From Candidula unifasciata (Eukaryota; Mollusca; Gastropoda; Stylommatophora; Geomitridae), in assembly GCA_905116865.2 (NCBI GenBank), contig CAJHNH020001605.1:16001-80000 (forward strand): a stretch of 64,000 bases of DNA, in the 5' to 3' direction. Of the stretch, positions 1 to 11,357 are shown one piece after another; the stretch's first letter is position 1; each line of letters begins with the position of its first letter. Below the pieces are notes generated by a model. It had not been told where the DNA came from. It worked only from the letters and a program-made list of their open reading frames with translations, and did no database searches. Position numbers and translations under genes: made by a program.

Positions 1-775
1 AAAGTGCAGTTAGAAATTGTGGTGCTGGAGTGTACATCGAATTCCCAAATGGTACTAGGAATATGTCCAGCGTACCAACCGGGAAGTACTGCCATAACTA
101 GGATGCAGAAACTCAGGCTATCAAGATAGCAACAGAGAAACTACTAAATACCAAATCTTGGCTCCCAGTATGTAGTAATACTGACAGATGCAAAATCAGT
201 ACTTGAAGCACTCCAGTCTAGGAAACTACCAGAATCGCAAACACTGCTGACACAACTTAGCCTTCAGCAAAGAGTTGTAATGCAGTGGATACCATCACAT
301 TGTGGAGTGCCTGGAAATGAGAAAGCTGATCAACTGGCAGGAGAAGGTGCGACAAAAATGCAGCCGGATGTACCAGTCACATACCACCAAAAGAAAAGAA
401 TCATTAAATCAATCAGGAAACCACCAGTCCCAGCACAAGACTACTATTTTATTTTGGACAGATCAGAACAAGTCATTATCCTCCGCCTCAGAACAGGGCA
501 CAACCGATTACGTAACCACATGTACACAAAATTCAAGATAGGCGTATCAGCCATGTGCACCTGTGGAAAGGTGTCCCAGACAGCAGAGCATGTACTCCAG
601 GACTGCATCGAATTTGACACATTAAGGCAAACCTTTTGGCCAGAAAGAACAACAGTGGAACATAAACTATATGGACCACTGAATGAATTAGCACAACAGT
701 GAAATTTATACAAGAGACAAAATTGCTGATATAGAAAACTTATTTCAGGCGAACGAAAGAAGAAGAAGAAGATTT
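1..775 (+). mobile_element. LINE 3' end: RNase H domain and Cys/His tail, decayed
   Basis: Cut by the window start. The first 280 bases translate with breaks to an RNase H-like segment (AVRNCGAGVYIEFPNG; DAETQA). 280-702 stays open with the conserved HCGVPGNEKADQLA motif, then LRTGHNRLRNHMY and a CTCG-x6-AEHVLQDC tail typical of the C-terminus of RNase H-bearing LINEs. The copy ends near 775 in a run of GAA trinucleotides. It is a relic with at least one upstream stop or frameshift. The same family occurs on the - strand at 57748-58247. Confidence 0.8.
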
Positions 776-904
776 TACATTTACACGAACTAAATTACTT
801 TGGGAAAAACTTCTGGTCAAAAAGAGCAGCTATTAGAAATTAGATTTTTTCGGTTGGAACATTTTTAAGAAGTCCGCCCCCCTCCCCCTGGCCCTTTTTT
901 AGCC

Positions 905-908
<4 letters not shown>

Positions 909-937
<29 letters not shown>
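909..937. repeat. Poly-C homopolymer run
   Basis: About 29 consecutive C residues within a C-rich stretch from 876. Confidence 0.95.
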
Positions 938-939
<2 letters not shown>

Positions 940-1129
940 GCGTCTCTTTAAAAAAAAAAGTACAGATATACTGTGACCTCATTGTTACGCTAATAAAGTT
1001 CGGGAATTCAATAACAGTTTCTCATAAGTGAACATCTAGTGCAGGTGTGGTCGACTTATACCCAGCCCGTTACTTCGAGCAGTTTTCACGGCAGCTAGGT
1101 GAATTGTAATATTGTTTTTAATTGTAACA

Positions 1130-1270
1130 TTGTCTATTCGTGGCGTGTTCTGACGAAGGTTTTGTAGCCATAAAACTCACTTGTCGTTTGTGATTGTGGT
1201 AACCTGTTGCTGGTCCAGACCTCTTTTATTTTGATATCTTTCGACGATAGGCGAATTATAGCAGTGTTCT
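1130..1270 (+). mobile_element. Possible Penelope-element end, hammerhead-like, weak
   Basis: Contains CTGACGA, a short GG/CC hairpin and AAAAC at about 1154-1182, followed by a TTTTATTTTGATATC stretch. This order resembles the better matches at 62930-63075 and 37711-37850. The rest of 776-1390 shows nothing else recognisable. Confidence 0.25.
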
Positions 1271-1392
1271 TCAACGTGTTCAAACCACCCAGACCGTGAA
1301 AAAAATTAATTTATTTTGGAGACCGAAAATGGAAACAAGTAAAGATGTATATAGCATTCTATTTCTTCAGTTAGTTAGTTGCGCATTCTTTA

Positions 1393-1582
1393 CAGGACGT
1401 TGCAGAACCAACCCCATCATTTTTTGGCTGTTGTGGTTTTCCTAGGCAAATTTACGTCCAGTAGTTTGCCATTGCTTCCTGGACTGTCGGCTTATCGATA
1501 CCACTGTCGAAATCAGCGAAAGGCCCGCACCCAGCAACCCGACATTACGAAGCTCGTTCGCAACGCCCAAGCCACAGACGCC
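1393..1582 (-). mobile_element. tRNA-derived SINE, family 2, minus strand
   Basis: Read on the - strand it starts with a tRNA-like head (GTGGCTTGGGCG, then GCTTCGTAATG), continues to GGCAAACTACTGGACG and TTTGCCTAGGAAAACC, and ends at GTTGCAGAACC-like sequence. Other copies are at 27540-27750, 31590-31785 and 41045-41240. Confidence 0.6.
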
Positions 1583-2084
1583 GACTATCTTCATCGGTAT
1601 TTCTTCGGTACAGTGTTAAAATCATAGTTTTTAGCATATCGCCAACTTCTGCTGCAATGAGGTTTGAAAATCTTGTATACGTGACTGGACCCTCTGTTTC
1701 TGAGAAACAAAGCGCTACAGTAAATACCGTTCGATTTGTTCATTTGGTCTCCACTACATAGTTTAGCCAAGGCCTTCTGTAGGATAGGGACGTGGGGCCG
1801 ACTTCATCAGCTTAACGTGACGTCACGACTCAGGGCTAACGATACGTTCCGTTTTTACTCTAACAGTCCCTTTTTTGTTTTTGTGTGTGTGTTTCTGGCC
1901 GTCCCCTGAGTACTCCTAAAAACATTTATAGGAATAAGCTCGAGAATAGAACACATTTATAGATATATACAAATATGCAAACTAAAAAGAAACAAGAAAC
2001 ATTTTTAATATTAATTAATTAGTATGTTTTTTACAATTTATAGGCTTATATGTCTTATTTTCTTAAAATTATTAGTTCCTTAAT
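1583..2084. other. No recognisable feature
   Basis: AT-rich unique-looking DNA with no conserved ORF, RNA gene or repeat that I recognise. Confidence 0.5.
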
Positions 2085-2520
2085 TAAAAGTAATAATAAT
2101 AACTCTCTTCTTGTGGAAACAAAACACTAGCCTTTTTAGGGTTCCCCCTTGAACCTCTTTGTTCACACCTCTTCGTTATCTCATGCAATACACTTTGCAA
2201 GTCTCTGGTTATGTCATGTCTGTCTGACCAGCTTCGATACACTGAGACATCATCTGCAGATATCAAAGTTCGCCCTGGTCTAGCGGGCTGTATTTTTGCC
2301 AGACTGAATATATGTTGAACAAGACAGGTGACAATTGTGATATCTTAATAAGGCCAGGGCAAATGCTTATTGGATATGATCCTTCCCCCCTCCCCGAACA
2401 AAATGCCACTGTTATTTCCAACAGTGCTTACCCGTTATTGGCATCTTCAAGATCTAACGCTTTCGCTGAAATCCTTCATATACACATCATATGCGAACGT
2501 ACTAGCATTGTTCCAAGTTG
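2085..2520 (-). mobile_element. LINE reverse transcriptase fragment
   Basis: The - strand reads SADDVSVYRS and then DLQSVLHEIT, close to the catalytic YADD block of LINE reverse transcriptases with Y changed to S. Upstream on the same strand is a diverged palm region with stops and frame changes. It is a dead fragment. Confidence 0.6.
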
Positions 2521-2729
2521 CCTTTAATGTCTTATAGCTACCTATGGTTTCCGGTAGCATGCCCATTCTCCCCAAGTGTGACATCACTTTCTTCGCCACA
2601 ATTTTCCCCCGGCAATTTCCCATTTTGCGATGTGATGATTCTACAACTGTTGAGTTGTTAGGAATCCCTACGGGGTTCTGGAAATGGCTTAACTATGTAA
2701 CCAGTCATCTGGTACATTTGACGTTTTGC

Positions 2730-2771
2730 AAAATAATAATAATAATAATAATAAATAATAATAATAATAAT
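2730..2771. repeat. (AAT)n microsatellite
   Basis: About 13 AAT units with one interruption. A SINE begins right after it. Confidence 0.95.
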
Positions 2772-2789
2772 CTACTTGCAAAGAAGCAG

Positions 2790-3062
2790 CGTCCTTGGCT
2801 TTGGCGTTGCGAGTCCGACTCGTAATTCCAACGTACCGCGATCGAAACCCACTGCTGGCTGCGTGGATGTATATCATGACATGGGGCGTCGCAGGTCGAC
2901 CCAGCCTAAAATGGAAACCAGGATGTATGTCCTGGGGAAGTAAAGACGGCCCGGGTAATGCTGACCACATTACCCACCTGATGCCGATTGGTCTGTAAAA
3001 ATATGAGTGCTCTTCCCATATGCCCGATACCCCTAAAGGCATGAAAATGGATCTTTATTTAT
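2790..3062 (+). mobile_element. tRNA-headed SINE, family 1
   Basis: The head has a B-box-like GATCGAAACCC. The body has GACCCAGCC, ACCAGGATGT and GTCCTGGG, and the tail GATTGGTCTGTAAAAATAT ends in ATCTTTATTTATTT. Compare copies at 13855-14106, 51925-52185 and 53930-54190 (+), and 8735-8948, 42355-42515 and 63570-63785 (-). Confidence 0.75.
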
Positions 3063-3606
3063 TTTTTTAACTTACTTAGACATATTTTTAATCTGGGGCT
3101 CTTGTGTAACAGGCCTAGCCTCATCCTGTCTTGTCGTAAGCTTTCTAATCTGTTATTGTGAGCTTGCCAAATATTAAGTATTCACCCAGTAAAGAAAGGT
3201 AAATGACCCTTTTTTACGCAAGTGGCGCATCGGTAATAAAATATGCTGGAACCATATTTGTCAATACTGATCGATAGATGATGTCAAGCAGTCAGTGCCT
3301 TGCTCAAGGTTGTAAACAAGAGATATATTTGAGAAATCACTCTCCTTAATTTGAGAACACTTTGCGTGACAAAATGTAAACATCAGCTGGCAAGTTTGTG
3401 TTGACATGGTATAGTAGATGTGTCATCACGTTCAGCTGTCATCTGGTACACACAAACTATCCAGGCGGTATGAAAATATGTCAGTATACTGTGTACAACA
3501 ACTTGCGTTGCTAATATAACATTTAGAGTGTTGGCTGATGTTCACAGTTTTTTGCCTTTCTCTGTTCTGACAACAAAACTGAGATATAGAGACAGTCACG
3601 CTACAA

Positions 3607-3609
<3 letters not shown>
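3063..3609. other. No recognisable feature
   Basis: No conserved ORF or repeat recognised. It leads into the simple repeats at 3610. Confidence 0.5.
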
Positions 3610-3665
<56 letters not shown>

Positions 3666-3717
3666 AATCGTCATGCAACTCACTCTCTCTCTCTCTCTCT
3701 CTCGTACATGCACACAC

Positions 3718-3790
<73 letters not shown>

Positions 3791-3807
3791 TTGTGTGTGT
3801 GTGTGTT
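3610..3807. repeat. Compound microsatellite (CT)n-(AT)n-(TG)n
   Basis: (CT)n at 3610-3665 and 3681-3703, (AT)n at about 3720-3788 and (TG)n at 3790-3807. Overlapping ORFs here on both strands are low-complexity artefacts. Confidence 0.97.
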
Positions 3808-4294
3808 GTGTGACTTGCCTCTCGCTCCTCTTTGTGCCGCATTGAACATTCCGCAGCCAGGCTACACCCATCCACTTATGTTTACGTATCAGTTCATCGA
3901 ACCGTACTCTTGTCTGCGGCAGTTGAGAATGTCATGAGCTTTATTCGGCTAATTTGGTTGGATACCGAAGCAAGAGAGACAGTGGAAGACAACTGGAAGT
4001 TCTCGCATTGCTGCACAAGAAAGATGTACTTCTTGTGCTGGAAATTAATACTTGAAGATTAATTAATGACAGGGTCGCTGTACTAGTTTGCGGGAATGTG
4101 TGTAACAAATTAGAATCTTTGAAATATTCCGTACTTTATTCTGACTGGAAATGTGATAAGACAAGAGGAAACTGTAGTCTGGCACGTCGATCAACATCGT
4201 ACAAAGGGTAACCTTGATATGGCAGCTATGTTGTGGAGGGAGCGGAGGTAAATGTGGTTTTAACTTAGTATTTCTAGTGTCGTTTCGTAACAGT
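3808..4294. other. No recognisable feature
   Basis: A 76-codon + strand reading frame at 3832-4062 has no motif that I recognise. Confidence 0.45.
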
Positions 4295-4445
4295 GAAATA
4301 AAGACATCTGTCTGTCTGTCTCTGTATCTTATTGTCTGCCTGTCTGTCTGTTTATCGTTCTGTCCAGCTCCATGTATGTATGTCTGCCTGCATAAATGTC
4401 TTATCTTGCAGTCTGCTTGCCTATATGTATGTTTCCCTGCATCCA
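4295..4445. repeat. Degenerate (CTGT)n repeat
   Basis: Imperfect CTGT/CTGC tetranucleotide units interspersed with ATGTATGT. Confidence 0.85.
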
Positions 4446-4642
4446 TCTGATCATTTAGCCACTAGTGTATGCGTTCAGGACTTTTATCTGGCAGTACGCA
4501 GTAATGGCATATCTTAAAAAGGCATAATTCTTTTTTCAAACGCTACTGTAGTAGACTCTTTATGTCACTGATCTGAAGTGTTTTAGACACTTTGTAGTTA
4601 GTACCAGCATCGGTTTATTTTACGAAGTCCAGCCTAATTGCA

Positions 4643-5053
4643 CACTAGTTGAGCTTTTATTCATGCTTTCACAGGCTAGTCTACGTAACAGGGGTGTTGT
4701 ATCAAGTACTGTCACCGGCGAACGACGCGATATCAAGAACTTGCCATAACCCCAACCACCCCTCCCCCTACCCACAGCCTATGTCCCACGAGAGTGTGCA
4801 GCGTACGACTCGTGGAAGCAAGGCTTTTCTGCTTGTCGCTTTCCAATGCTGACAGCTCAAGGAAATTCATACCGTACTTCAAGTTGAGACAGTAATAATA
4901 TTCGCCGCTTCTCACAATAAAGAGCGAGGACGCTATGTCACATAAAACGAGTAACAAACAACGCAGAAAATTTTGCGATAAGAAGACAGTACAACGTGAC
5001 ACCCCTGTCACGTAGACTAGCCTGAGCAAGCATGAATGAAAGGTCAACCAGTG
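4643..5053. mobile_element. MITE-like element with long terminal inverted repeats
   Basis: The two ends of this 411-bp segment are imperfect inverted repeats of about 60 bp. From each outer edge inward both read CACT-R-GTTGA, then TTCATGCTT, CAGGCTAGTCTACGT and ACAGGGGTGT. The interior (about 290 bp) has no ORF or transposase. A clear target-site duplication was not found, so the superfamily is not assigned. Confidence 0.7.
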
Positions 5054-5322
5054 AGTAGTTGGACAGGACCGTAAAAACAAGCCAAGCACCTTTTTTTTTA
5101 ATTAGAAAAAGCCTACATTTCTTTTTACCTTTGTTCATAGATTTATAGAGATATGTGAACATACATGTATATAGATGTACATTTAAGTACATAAAAAGCC
5201 ATAAAGCTAAGCAGAAATTACACCAAAGGGTGAGAAATTAACAGTATCAAAACCCAGAGACTCTGATTAACCCCATAACACACTTACGTTAGGGCACCCC
5301 ACAGCTACCAAGTAATCTTTGG

Positions 5323-5580
5323 TTCTTCTTCTTCTTCGCGTTTACCGGTCATACACTCCAGCGGAAAGTTCATGTCGTTCGTCCAACTGTGGACTTTAGT
5401 CTTGTTCCAGAGCATGAGTGTTGCCTGCACATGCATTTTAACAGATCTGACTAATGTATGTGCAGATTGTTGGTTCCCTAACTCTCAGATGTACACCGAC
5501 AGCGACGGAAGCGCCCCCAGCTAGCCTACTCTTACAACATGCGTGTTGGGGAGGCAGTATGTCTGTTATTGGATACATTT
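5323..5580 (-). mobile_element. GAA-tailed short repeat, family 3, minus strand
   Basis: On the - strand it ends in AACGCGAAGAAGAAGAA, preceded by AACTTTCCGCTGGAGT, and has GGGAACCAACAATCTGC inside. A separate 5'-end piece of the same repeat (GGTTCCGGGGCCCC) lies at about 5938-5957, also on the - strand, suggesting an interrupted copy. Seven other copies occur in the window. Confidence 0.7.
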
Positions 5581-6189
5581 AACGTTAATCTCTCCAAATA
5601 GAGTAGGTCACTTTTAATTCACAAGCTTGTTGGGCTGGTCTGGTCTGAAGGTTACAGGTGTGTCCAGCTCTGTCGTTTGCTTTCTGTGTTGTCTTGCATT
5701 TACGTTTTCATTCCGAGCAAGAGAATGCCTGTGACATAGGTTGCAGCACTGTCTAGGGTGGTTGTGTTAGGTCAAGTATCTCCATGTTTTTGGAGTGTTA
5801 AAAGCTCTGGCGTGCTGAAATATACAACATGTGCCAAGGTGACAGGTTCATGAACTACCAATCAGAAGTGAGCTAGTGTTTATATGGGCGGGGCGTGGGG
5901 AGACTAACATTACGTGTACCTATTATTGGTTCTCCCCCAAAGGGGCCCCGGAACCTATACGGGAAACCTGTTCAGTGTGGGGAATGCCATGTTTGTAATT
6001 GTACTATTCAAGTGTGAAGTAGGTCATGCATATTTATGCGCCTTATAACCACTTGATAGCGGTTGCGACTTGAACGTGAATTTGTGTACTTTAAACTTTC
6101 TAGAGCTGTGTTCTACATCTGCACACCGGCAAAATAAGAGTGATTGTATGTTCGTTTCTTTCGCAGAATGTGTCCAATATAGCGCAATC
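5581..6189. other. Mostly unrecognised, with a family 3 repeat end near 5940
   Basis: Only the short GGTTCCGGGGCCCC piece (- strand) is recognisable. The rest shows no ORF or repeat. Confidence 0.45.
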
Positions 6190-6415
6190 TTCTATGTCTT
6201 ATAAGTGTTGTTGCCGAAAAGTCTCTTATTTCCTCACCCATTTTGAATTCACCCCATGTCATCCCATTCTATACTCAACATTTTCCTCAGGCATTTGTTT
6301 TCGAATGTATTTAAACTTTCGTTACGTGTTTTAATGGTTCTTCTCCAACTGTCACTGCTATATGTTAAAATAACATGTAGGAGTCCAGTCCTTAAATACA
6401 AAGTTATATAACTGC
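6190..6415 (-). mobile_element. LINE reverse transcriptase C-terminal fragment
   Basis: The - strand reads DSWRRTIKTRNESLNTF and then NKCLRKMLSIEWDD, the conserved block after the palm domain in many LINE reverse transcriptases (usual form S-E-T-W then CLRKIL-x-I-x-W). Stops and frame breaks surround it. Confidence 0.65.
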
Positions 6416-6417
6416 AG

Positions 6418-6706
6418 TCCCCCGTGTGGGTTCCGGGGCCCCATTGTGGGGAAAACAAGAATAGACCCACTGCTTCCCCAAAAGCATGTCGTAAGAGTCG
6501 ACTAATTGGGGAGCTTCCTTTGAAGTCGGAATGCATTTGCCGGAGAGGCAAGGAACCAACAGTCTGTATTCAAGAGAATGAGATCTGTAAAACTGATGCA
6601 CACACAACAATCAGGTTCTGGAGCAGGACTGCAGATCAGTAGTGGACGAGCAACCATAACCTTCCGCCAGAGTTTACAGCTGGTGAACGCGAAGAAGAAG
6701 AAGATA
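6418..6706 (+). mobile_element. GAA-tailed short repeat, family 3, near full length
   Basis: Runs from GTGGGTTCCGGGGCCCC, through GTAAGAGTCGACTAATT and GAGAGGCAAGGAACCAAC, to GAACGCGAAGAAGAAGAAG. About 290 bp; the best-preserved copy in the window. Confidence 0.8.
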
Positions 6707-7224
6707 ATCGCAGTTGTAGCTAATGTGACAATCGCTGGTCAGTAAATTTGATAGACGAGATTGGAACGCTGTTTTGGAGAGATAAAGCGCTGCAGTTACG
6801 TTTATAAGATTTCTCCATGTGTGTTCCTCTGTATTTGCTGCATGGATGGGTGGACAGTTTACAATGAAACATCCTCCATTGAAAAAAAGTTGGGGAGGGG
6901 GGGGGGCTGCACTTCGTTGTCTTGCAAATTTTCTAGTGCGGGTGGCGGAGGCTCAGTATACCCCTATTTGTAGTGGTTGTAAAGGGGGGGGGGAAGCCTC
7001 AAGATGCATGAGCTCCCATATTACTGCGTCCGCGGTGAAGCTTACATTTCTCTGGACCAGTGCTTTCGAAACTGTTAAGACTTGAGGAGCGTTGACTGGA
7101 GAGCAAGCTGTGTACGCATATCGTGACTGTAACGGACACCATAAGGTATGTTGCCATAGGTGAAGACTTGTATGACCTTGGCAGTGTGGCATGCACGGCT
7201 TTAGAATTAGAGTTGAGTGATAAT

Positions 7225-7500
7225 CTGTTCTCCAGGGCATGCTCGTTTGTGTAGAAGGAACAAGCAGATTGTTGTCTGGTTCTGCACCAACGGTTGGTGA
7301 ACTGATATGGCAAAGTAGATGTGGTCAAAACCTTTTGCTAACACTCGAATGACGCAAAAGACCAAATGGTTGCTCGCAGTCTTAGGAAAATAATGCATTG
7401 GGGAGAGTGACCAGGAGATCTGGCCGACCTTGAACTCTGAATGACAAGGCAGGCATATAATCAAACTGAAGCTGGCATAATCAATATTGAAACTGACAGA
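7225..7500 (+). mobile_element. LINE RNase H relic
   Basis: Broken frames give a GHA-x-L-x8-Q motif and then SGSAPTVGELIWQ, aligning with the better copy at 59400-59720 (GHAGVLGKKQADKWSGFAP). Several frameshifts. Confidence 0.5.
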
Positions 7501-8734
7501 AAGCTACACTTAGAGCCGGAACGCTTATATGTGTTCTGTAATATGGGCCCTGATGTTAGTTTAACTCAACTCTAAGGGTTATATTTCATTATTGATACAC
7601 AGAGACGAGGTTGAGTAGAGTCTGCCCTTCATTAGAAGCTAATGGTTGTTTTCACAATAGCATACCTTGTGCACGGAGCAAACCTGGTGGCCTCTAAGCA
7701 AGACATGGGACTCTACACTTAATTCTATTACGTCAATATTCTAATTCCTACTGAATAATGTATACAGAATGTTTGCAGGTTATGTGATTTTTTGATAATA
7801 ACTCTTGTCATTTCCGTATGCCATTCTCAACTGTGATCTTTGGGAATCTACCAGTATTCATTGATATATGCCCAATATTTTTCGTTTCGTTATGCGATTC
7901 TATTCATTATTTTGTTAATTTGCTACAACGCTGGAATCAGTCACGTGAGCACTTCATTTGCAATGCTTATTTCTTTACTTGTTTCATACATCGTTATCGT
8001 TTGGCCGAAGGCCAGGTATGTATAAATTATTAGATTAAAATTGCAATTTATAGCAGTTATTGTGCGGTTCTGTGGTTTAGAGGTTGACGAATGTGTTTCA
8101 TTCGACGGGCAAAAGTTACCGCGACGGGCGATTTAATAAAAAAAAAGGACGTTACAGTGGCTTTCGGGCAGTGGTAAGAGAGCTTGACCGTGGAACTGAC
8201 TGATACCCAACTAAGTCATATTCATAACGACAACAGCTGATGCGTATAGCCACTGCAACCAAGCGGATTTTATCGACAGCATTGGCGGGCAACCTTTTGG
8301 AGATAGATGAAGCCCTACGGGGTGCCCACAGAAGTTCATTAACCTAATGAAGCCAACATAAAGAGGCAGTTTGCAGTATTCTTCACGTGGACAGCGATAG
8401 CAGACACGCCAGAGATGAGAACGGGAGGGCGGCCTGGGTGTCTTTTATTACATTGATTATTCTTACTGGCTTCAGGACTGTCTTGTGAAGACAACAGTAA
8501 CTGTCAACAGAACTAGAAGTTAAAACTCCGAAAGAGCAGCCTGATAATCTGTGGAATACTTTGCCTGATGACTCAACCTTCCTGCCTCGCAAATTATGCC
8601 ATTTTCATGCTATTGAGTATTGTCATATAGTTGCGAAAACCATGCTTTCAAAGCAGATGGCACTAAAGTATAGTAAAGAATACTTTTCCACTCTTTTCGA
8701 CGTATTGGGCATATATGGCTAGTCATATATTTTA
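7501..8734. other. No recognisable feature
   Basis: AT-rich DNA. Short ORFs at 7818-8033 and 8383-8592 have no motif that I recognise. Confidence 0.4.
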
Positions 8735-8948
8735 TAGACCAATCGGCACTCGGTAGGTGACGTAGTCAACATCACGCCGGTCACGTTTACTTCCCATGAC
8801 TATGCCTGGTACCCATTCAAGAATAAGTCGACGTGGGAGCCGAAGTCATTTTTTACAGAAAAAAAAAGAAGTCCGGCTCCGACGGGACCTGAACCTACGA
8901 CATTCCGATCCGCATGCGAACGCTTAGCCGCTACACCACGGCGACTTC
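8735..8948 (-). mobile_element. tRNA-headed SINE, family 1, minus strand
   Basis: On the - strand the head carries an A box (TGGTGTAGCGG) and a B box (AGGTTCAGGTCCC), then the body with TGGGTACCAGGCAT and the tail GATTGGTCTATAAAATAT. The clear pol III boxes show that this family descends from a tRNA gene. Confidence 0.8.
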
Positions 8949-9867
8949 CACATATGGCACTGCATGTGTTATAAATCTGAGCAATATACGCTCGCCGCTT
9001 TTACTTCCCAGACACTAGCTAGTACCCAGTTTAGGCTTGGTCGGCCTTAGACATTATCACAGGCACAAGATAAATCAATCATACTTAATGAGAGGTTTCG
9101 AAAAGTATGACTACAATTAAAAATAATGAGATTAAAACAAGTATACGATAATGGAATTTTCCCTTGTGAAATCTCACTTCAGACGACGGAATCATGCGCG
9201 CGCGTGTGTGTCTGCGCGCACGTTAGCGTTGGGGGGGGGGGGGGGGGGGGGGAGGAGGTGGGGATGAGGGGGAGGTTTTAGCAATTAAAAAAACGACAAC
9301 ATAATGCAATTAGGAGCTTGTGTAACACTGAAACATATGTAGAAATAAAAAAGGAATTAAATCTTGATTTCAGATTACGGGGAAAATAAAAGGGGGGGGG
9401 GGGGGGGGTCTGGTGTCGTCCTAACGGATGCCGACCTATAACTTCTGTCGGGGTTGAACGGGGTATCTGGAATCTGTTGCTCAGACATCTAGATTGAGAT
9501 GTTTGTGTTTATGTTCATTTCAGGGTGCTAAACCTTCAGGTCACATCGTGAAGGGAAAACAGACAGACCAGTCGTATAAATTTCACTGTCATTTTAGTTC
9601 CCTCAGTTGTCTGTATGTGAAAGTTTATTTTCCCATTCTCGTGTTTCTAGAATACTCTAGATCAAATGGCTTACCTAAACGTGTTATTGTATTCGATGCA
9701 GTCTTATAGTATTTGTTCTGTTGTTAAAGTCACCAATCCACTTATACACTGGATGATATAACAATTTCAAATTGTGTTTATGTGTGGCTACGCAATCGAC
9801 TGTGACCAGCTTAGAAGCGCTGACACTTGTTACTTCTTGCTTATAATGTAATATTTGCTTCATTTAG

Positions 9868-9868
<1 letters not shown>
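8949..9868. other. Poly-G tracts, otherwise unrecognised
   Basis: G homopolymers lie at 9230-9252 and 9391-9408. No gene is recognised; the 71-codon ORF at 9494-9709 has no motif that I know. Confidence 0.5.
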
Positions 9869-9930
<62 letters not shown>

Positions 9931-9943
9931 CCCCTCTACTCTC

Positions 9944-10005
<62 letters not shown>
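9869..10005. repeat. Compound microsatellite (CT)n-(AT)n-(TG)n
   Basis: (CT)n from about 9871, two short AT tracts, then (TG)n at 9964-10005. ORFs across it are artefacts. Confidence 0.97.
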
Positions 10006-10006
<1 letters not shown>

Positions 10007-10854
10007 TTTGCGACGATGCCTAATGCTTTTTTGTACCTTTGCACTTTAGTGATTTTGCTTGTTGCAAAACCTTAGACGAATAAACAGATGGGAGAGTGGG
10101 TACAGACCATGTGACGACAAATTTCCAAAAGAAACGGTTTAAAACACAAAGTGTATATTAAAGTAACAGAAACTCGCCCGAACGTTTTTCATGATAATAA
10201 ATAATTAAGTGATTTACATCTATTACAAACAGTATTAAAGTACCTTCTCCCCTCCCTACTCCCCACCGCCCACACTTACACACACACACACACATACATA
10301 CAAACACACACACACAAACTCTCTTCCATAGTTTTTAAATAACAACTATAAGTCTCAGATTACGAGAAACAATGCACGGCCTAGAATTAATAATGGATAA
10401 ACAGATCTTTAAAATCACCATCGCAAACACTTCGTTCTGAAACAGCAGAAGCTGAAAGGTTATTACTTTAATCTGCAACGTATTCTGGTAACTTAATCTG
10501 GTAACGTAATCTGGTAACTGTAAATACACAACTCAGTGCCAAAACATGTTGCAGAGGATGCTTCAGTTCCGCCCGCAGGGGTCACATAAATATTTGCAAC
10601 ATTATATTTAACGTTCATTAAAATTGCACATCTCAGTACTCAGGGGAGGGGGAGGGACTAACTAAAATCAGACTGTTACCATCGGAGTTGGAAACTCTGC
10701 GCTTGCTGCTGAAGATGGGGAATAGAGCGCTTATTGTAATGTCCCAAGTGCTATGCTGTCGCTTCTTAACTTATACCTCAGTTACACGTCTTACAAAATC
10801 CACAAACATACAAATATATCTTGAGTAAGTAAGAAAGTAAATTGTTCGCCACCA
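10006..10854. other. No recognisable feature beyond a CA-rich stretch
   Basis: A CA-rich stretch lies at about 10272-10317. Nothing else is recognised. Confidence 0.45.
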
Positions 10855-11037
10855 GGACATCACACAGAGCGATAAACACTCGGTGACACAAAGTGCCACC
10901 ATGCGGATAAGAATCACCCGCGGAGAGGACCCAGAAACCCCTTTCAGCCGTCAGGCCATATTTATAGCCTAGCTATATTCAGGGCCCCTGAATAAGCAAA
11001 AGACAGGGTGCGGCTTCAAATAACAAAAAATTGCGTC
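10855..11037 (+). mobile_element. Short interspersed repeat, family 4
   Basis: Contains GACACAAAGTGCCACCAT, then ACCCAGAAACCCC, and ends GGCTTCAAATAACAAAAAA and TTGCGTCC. It is immediately followed by a second copy at 11165-11357. Confidence 0.65.
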
Positions 11038-11164
11038 CAACAATAAGTATAAAAATACATCTTGATGCTCTGTAACATTTTGTACCGCTAGCAGCAGTAG
11101 AACGAATGAGAGATCATTCGCAAATGTTATGTCAGATGACGTAGGCTAGATGACGTACGTTTTG

Positions 11165-11357
11165 ATTGATTTGGTGTTTAACTCCCACCAGGATATCGCA
11201 CCGAAGAATAATCACCTGGTGACACAAAGTGCCACCATTTGGATGAGGATCACCCCGGGACAGGTCCCAGAAACCCTGTTCACCCCATGGGTTGGGTTAT
11301 ATTCTGGCCCCGGCAATAGCCAGAGTGGGGCTTTAAAATAACCAAAAATTGCGTCCC
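11165..11357 (+). mobile_element. Short interspersed repeat, family 4, near full length
   Basis: Starts TTGGTGTTTAACTCCCACCA and ends with AACCAAAAATTGCGTCC; about 195 bp. Other copies are on the - strand at 21145-21350 and 51590-51675 (partial), and on the + strand at 16610-16775 (partial). Neither clear inverted ends nor pol III boxes were found, so SINE versus MITE is open. Confidence 0.65.

Noticed and set aside
3432..3875. 147-codon - strand ORF and overlapping ORFs across the (CT)n/(AT)n/(TG)n tract
   Set aside because: Translation is runs of Ile-Tyr, Arg-Glu or Ser-Leu produced by microsatellites; no conserved domain.
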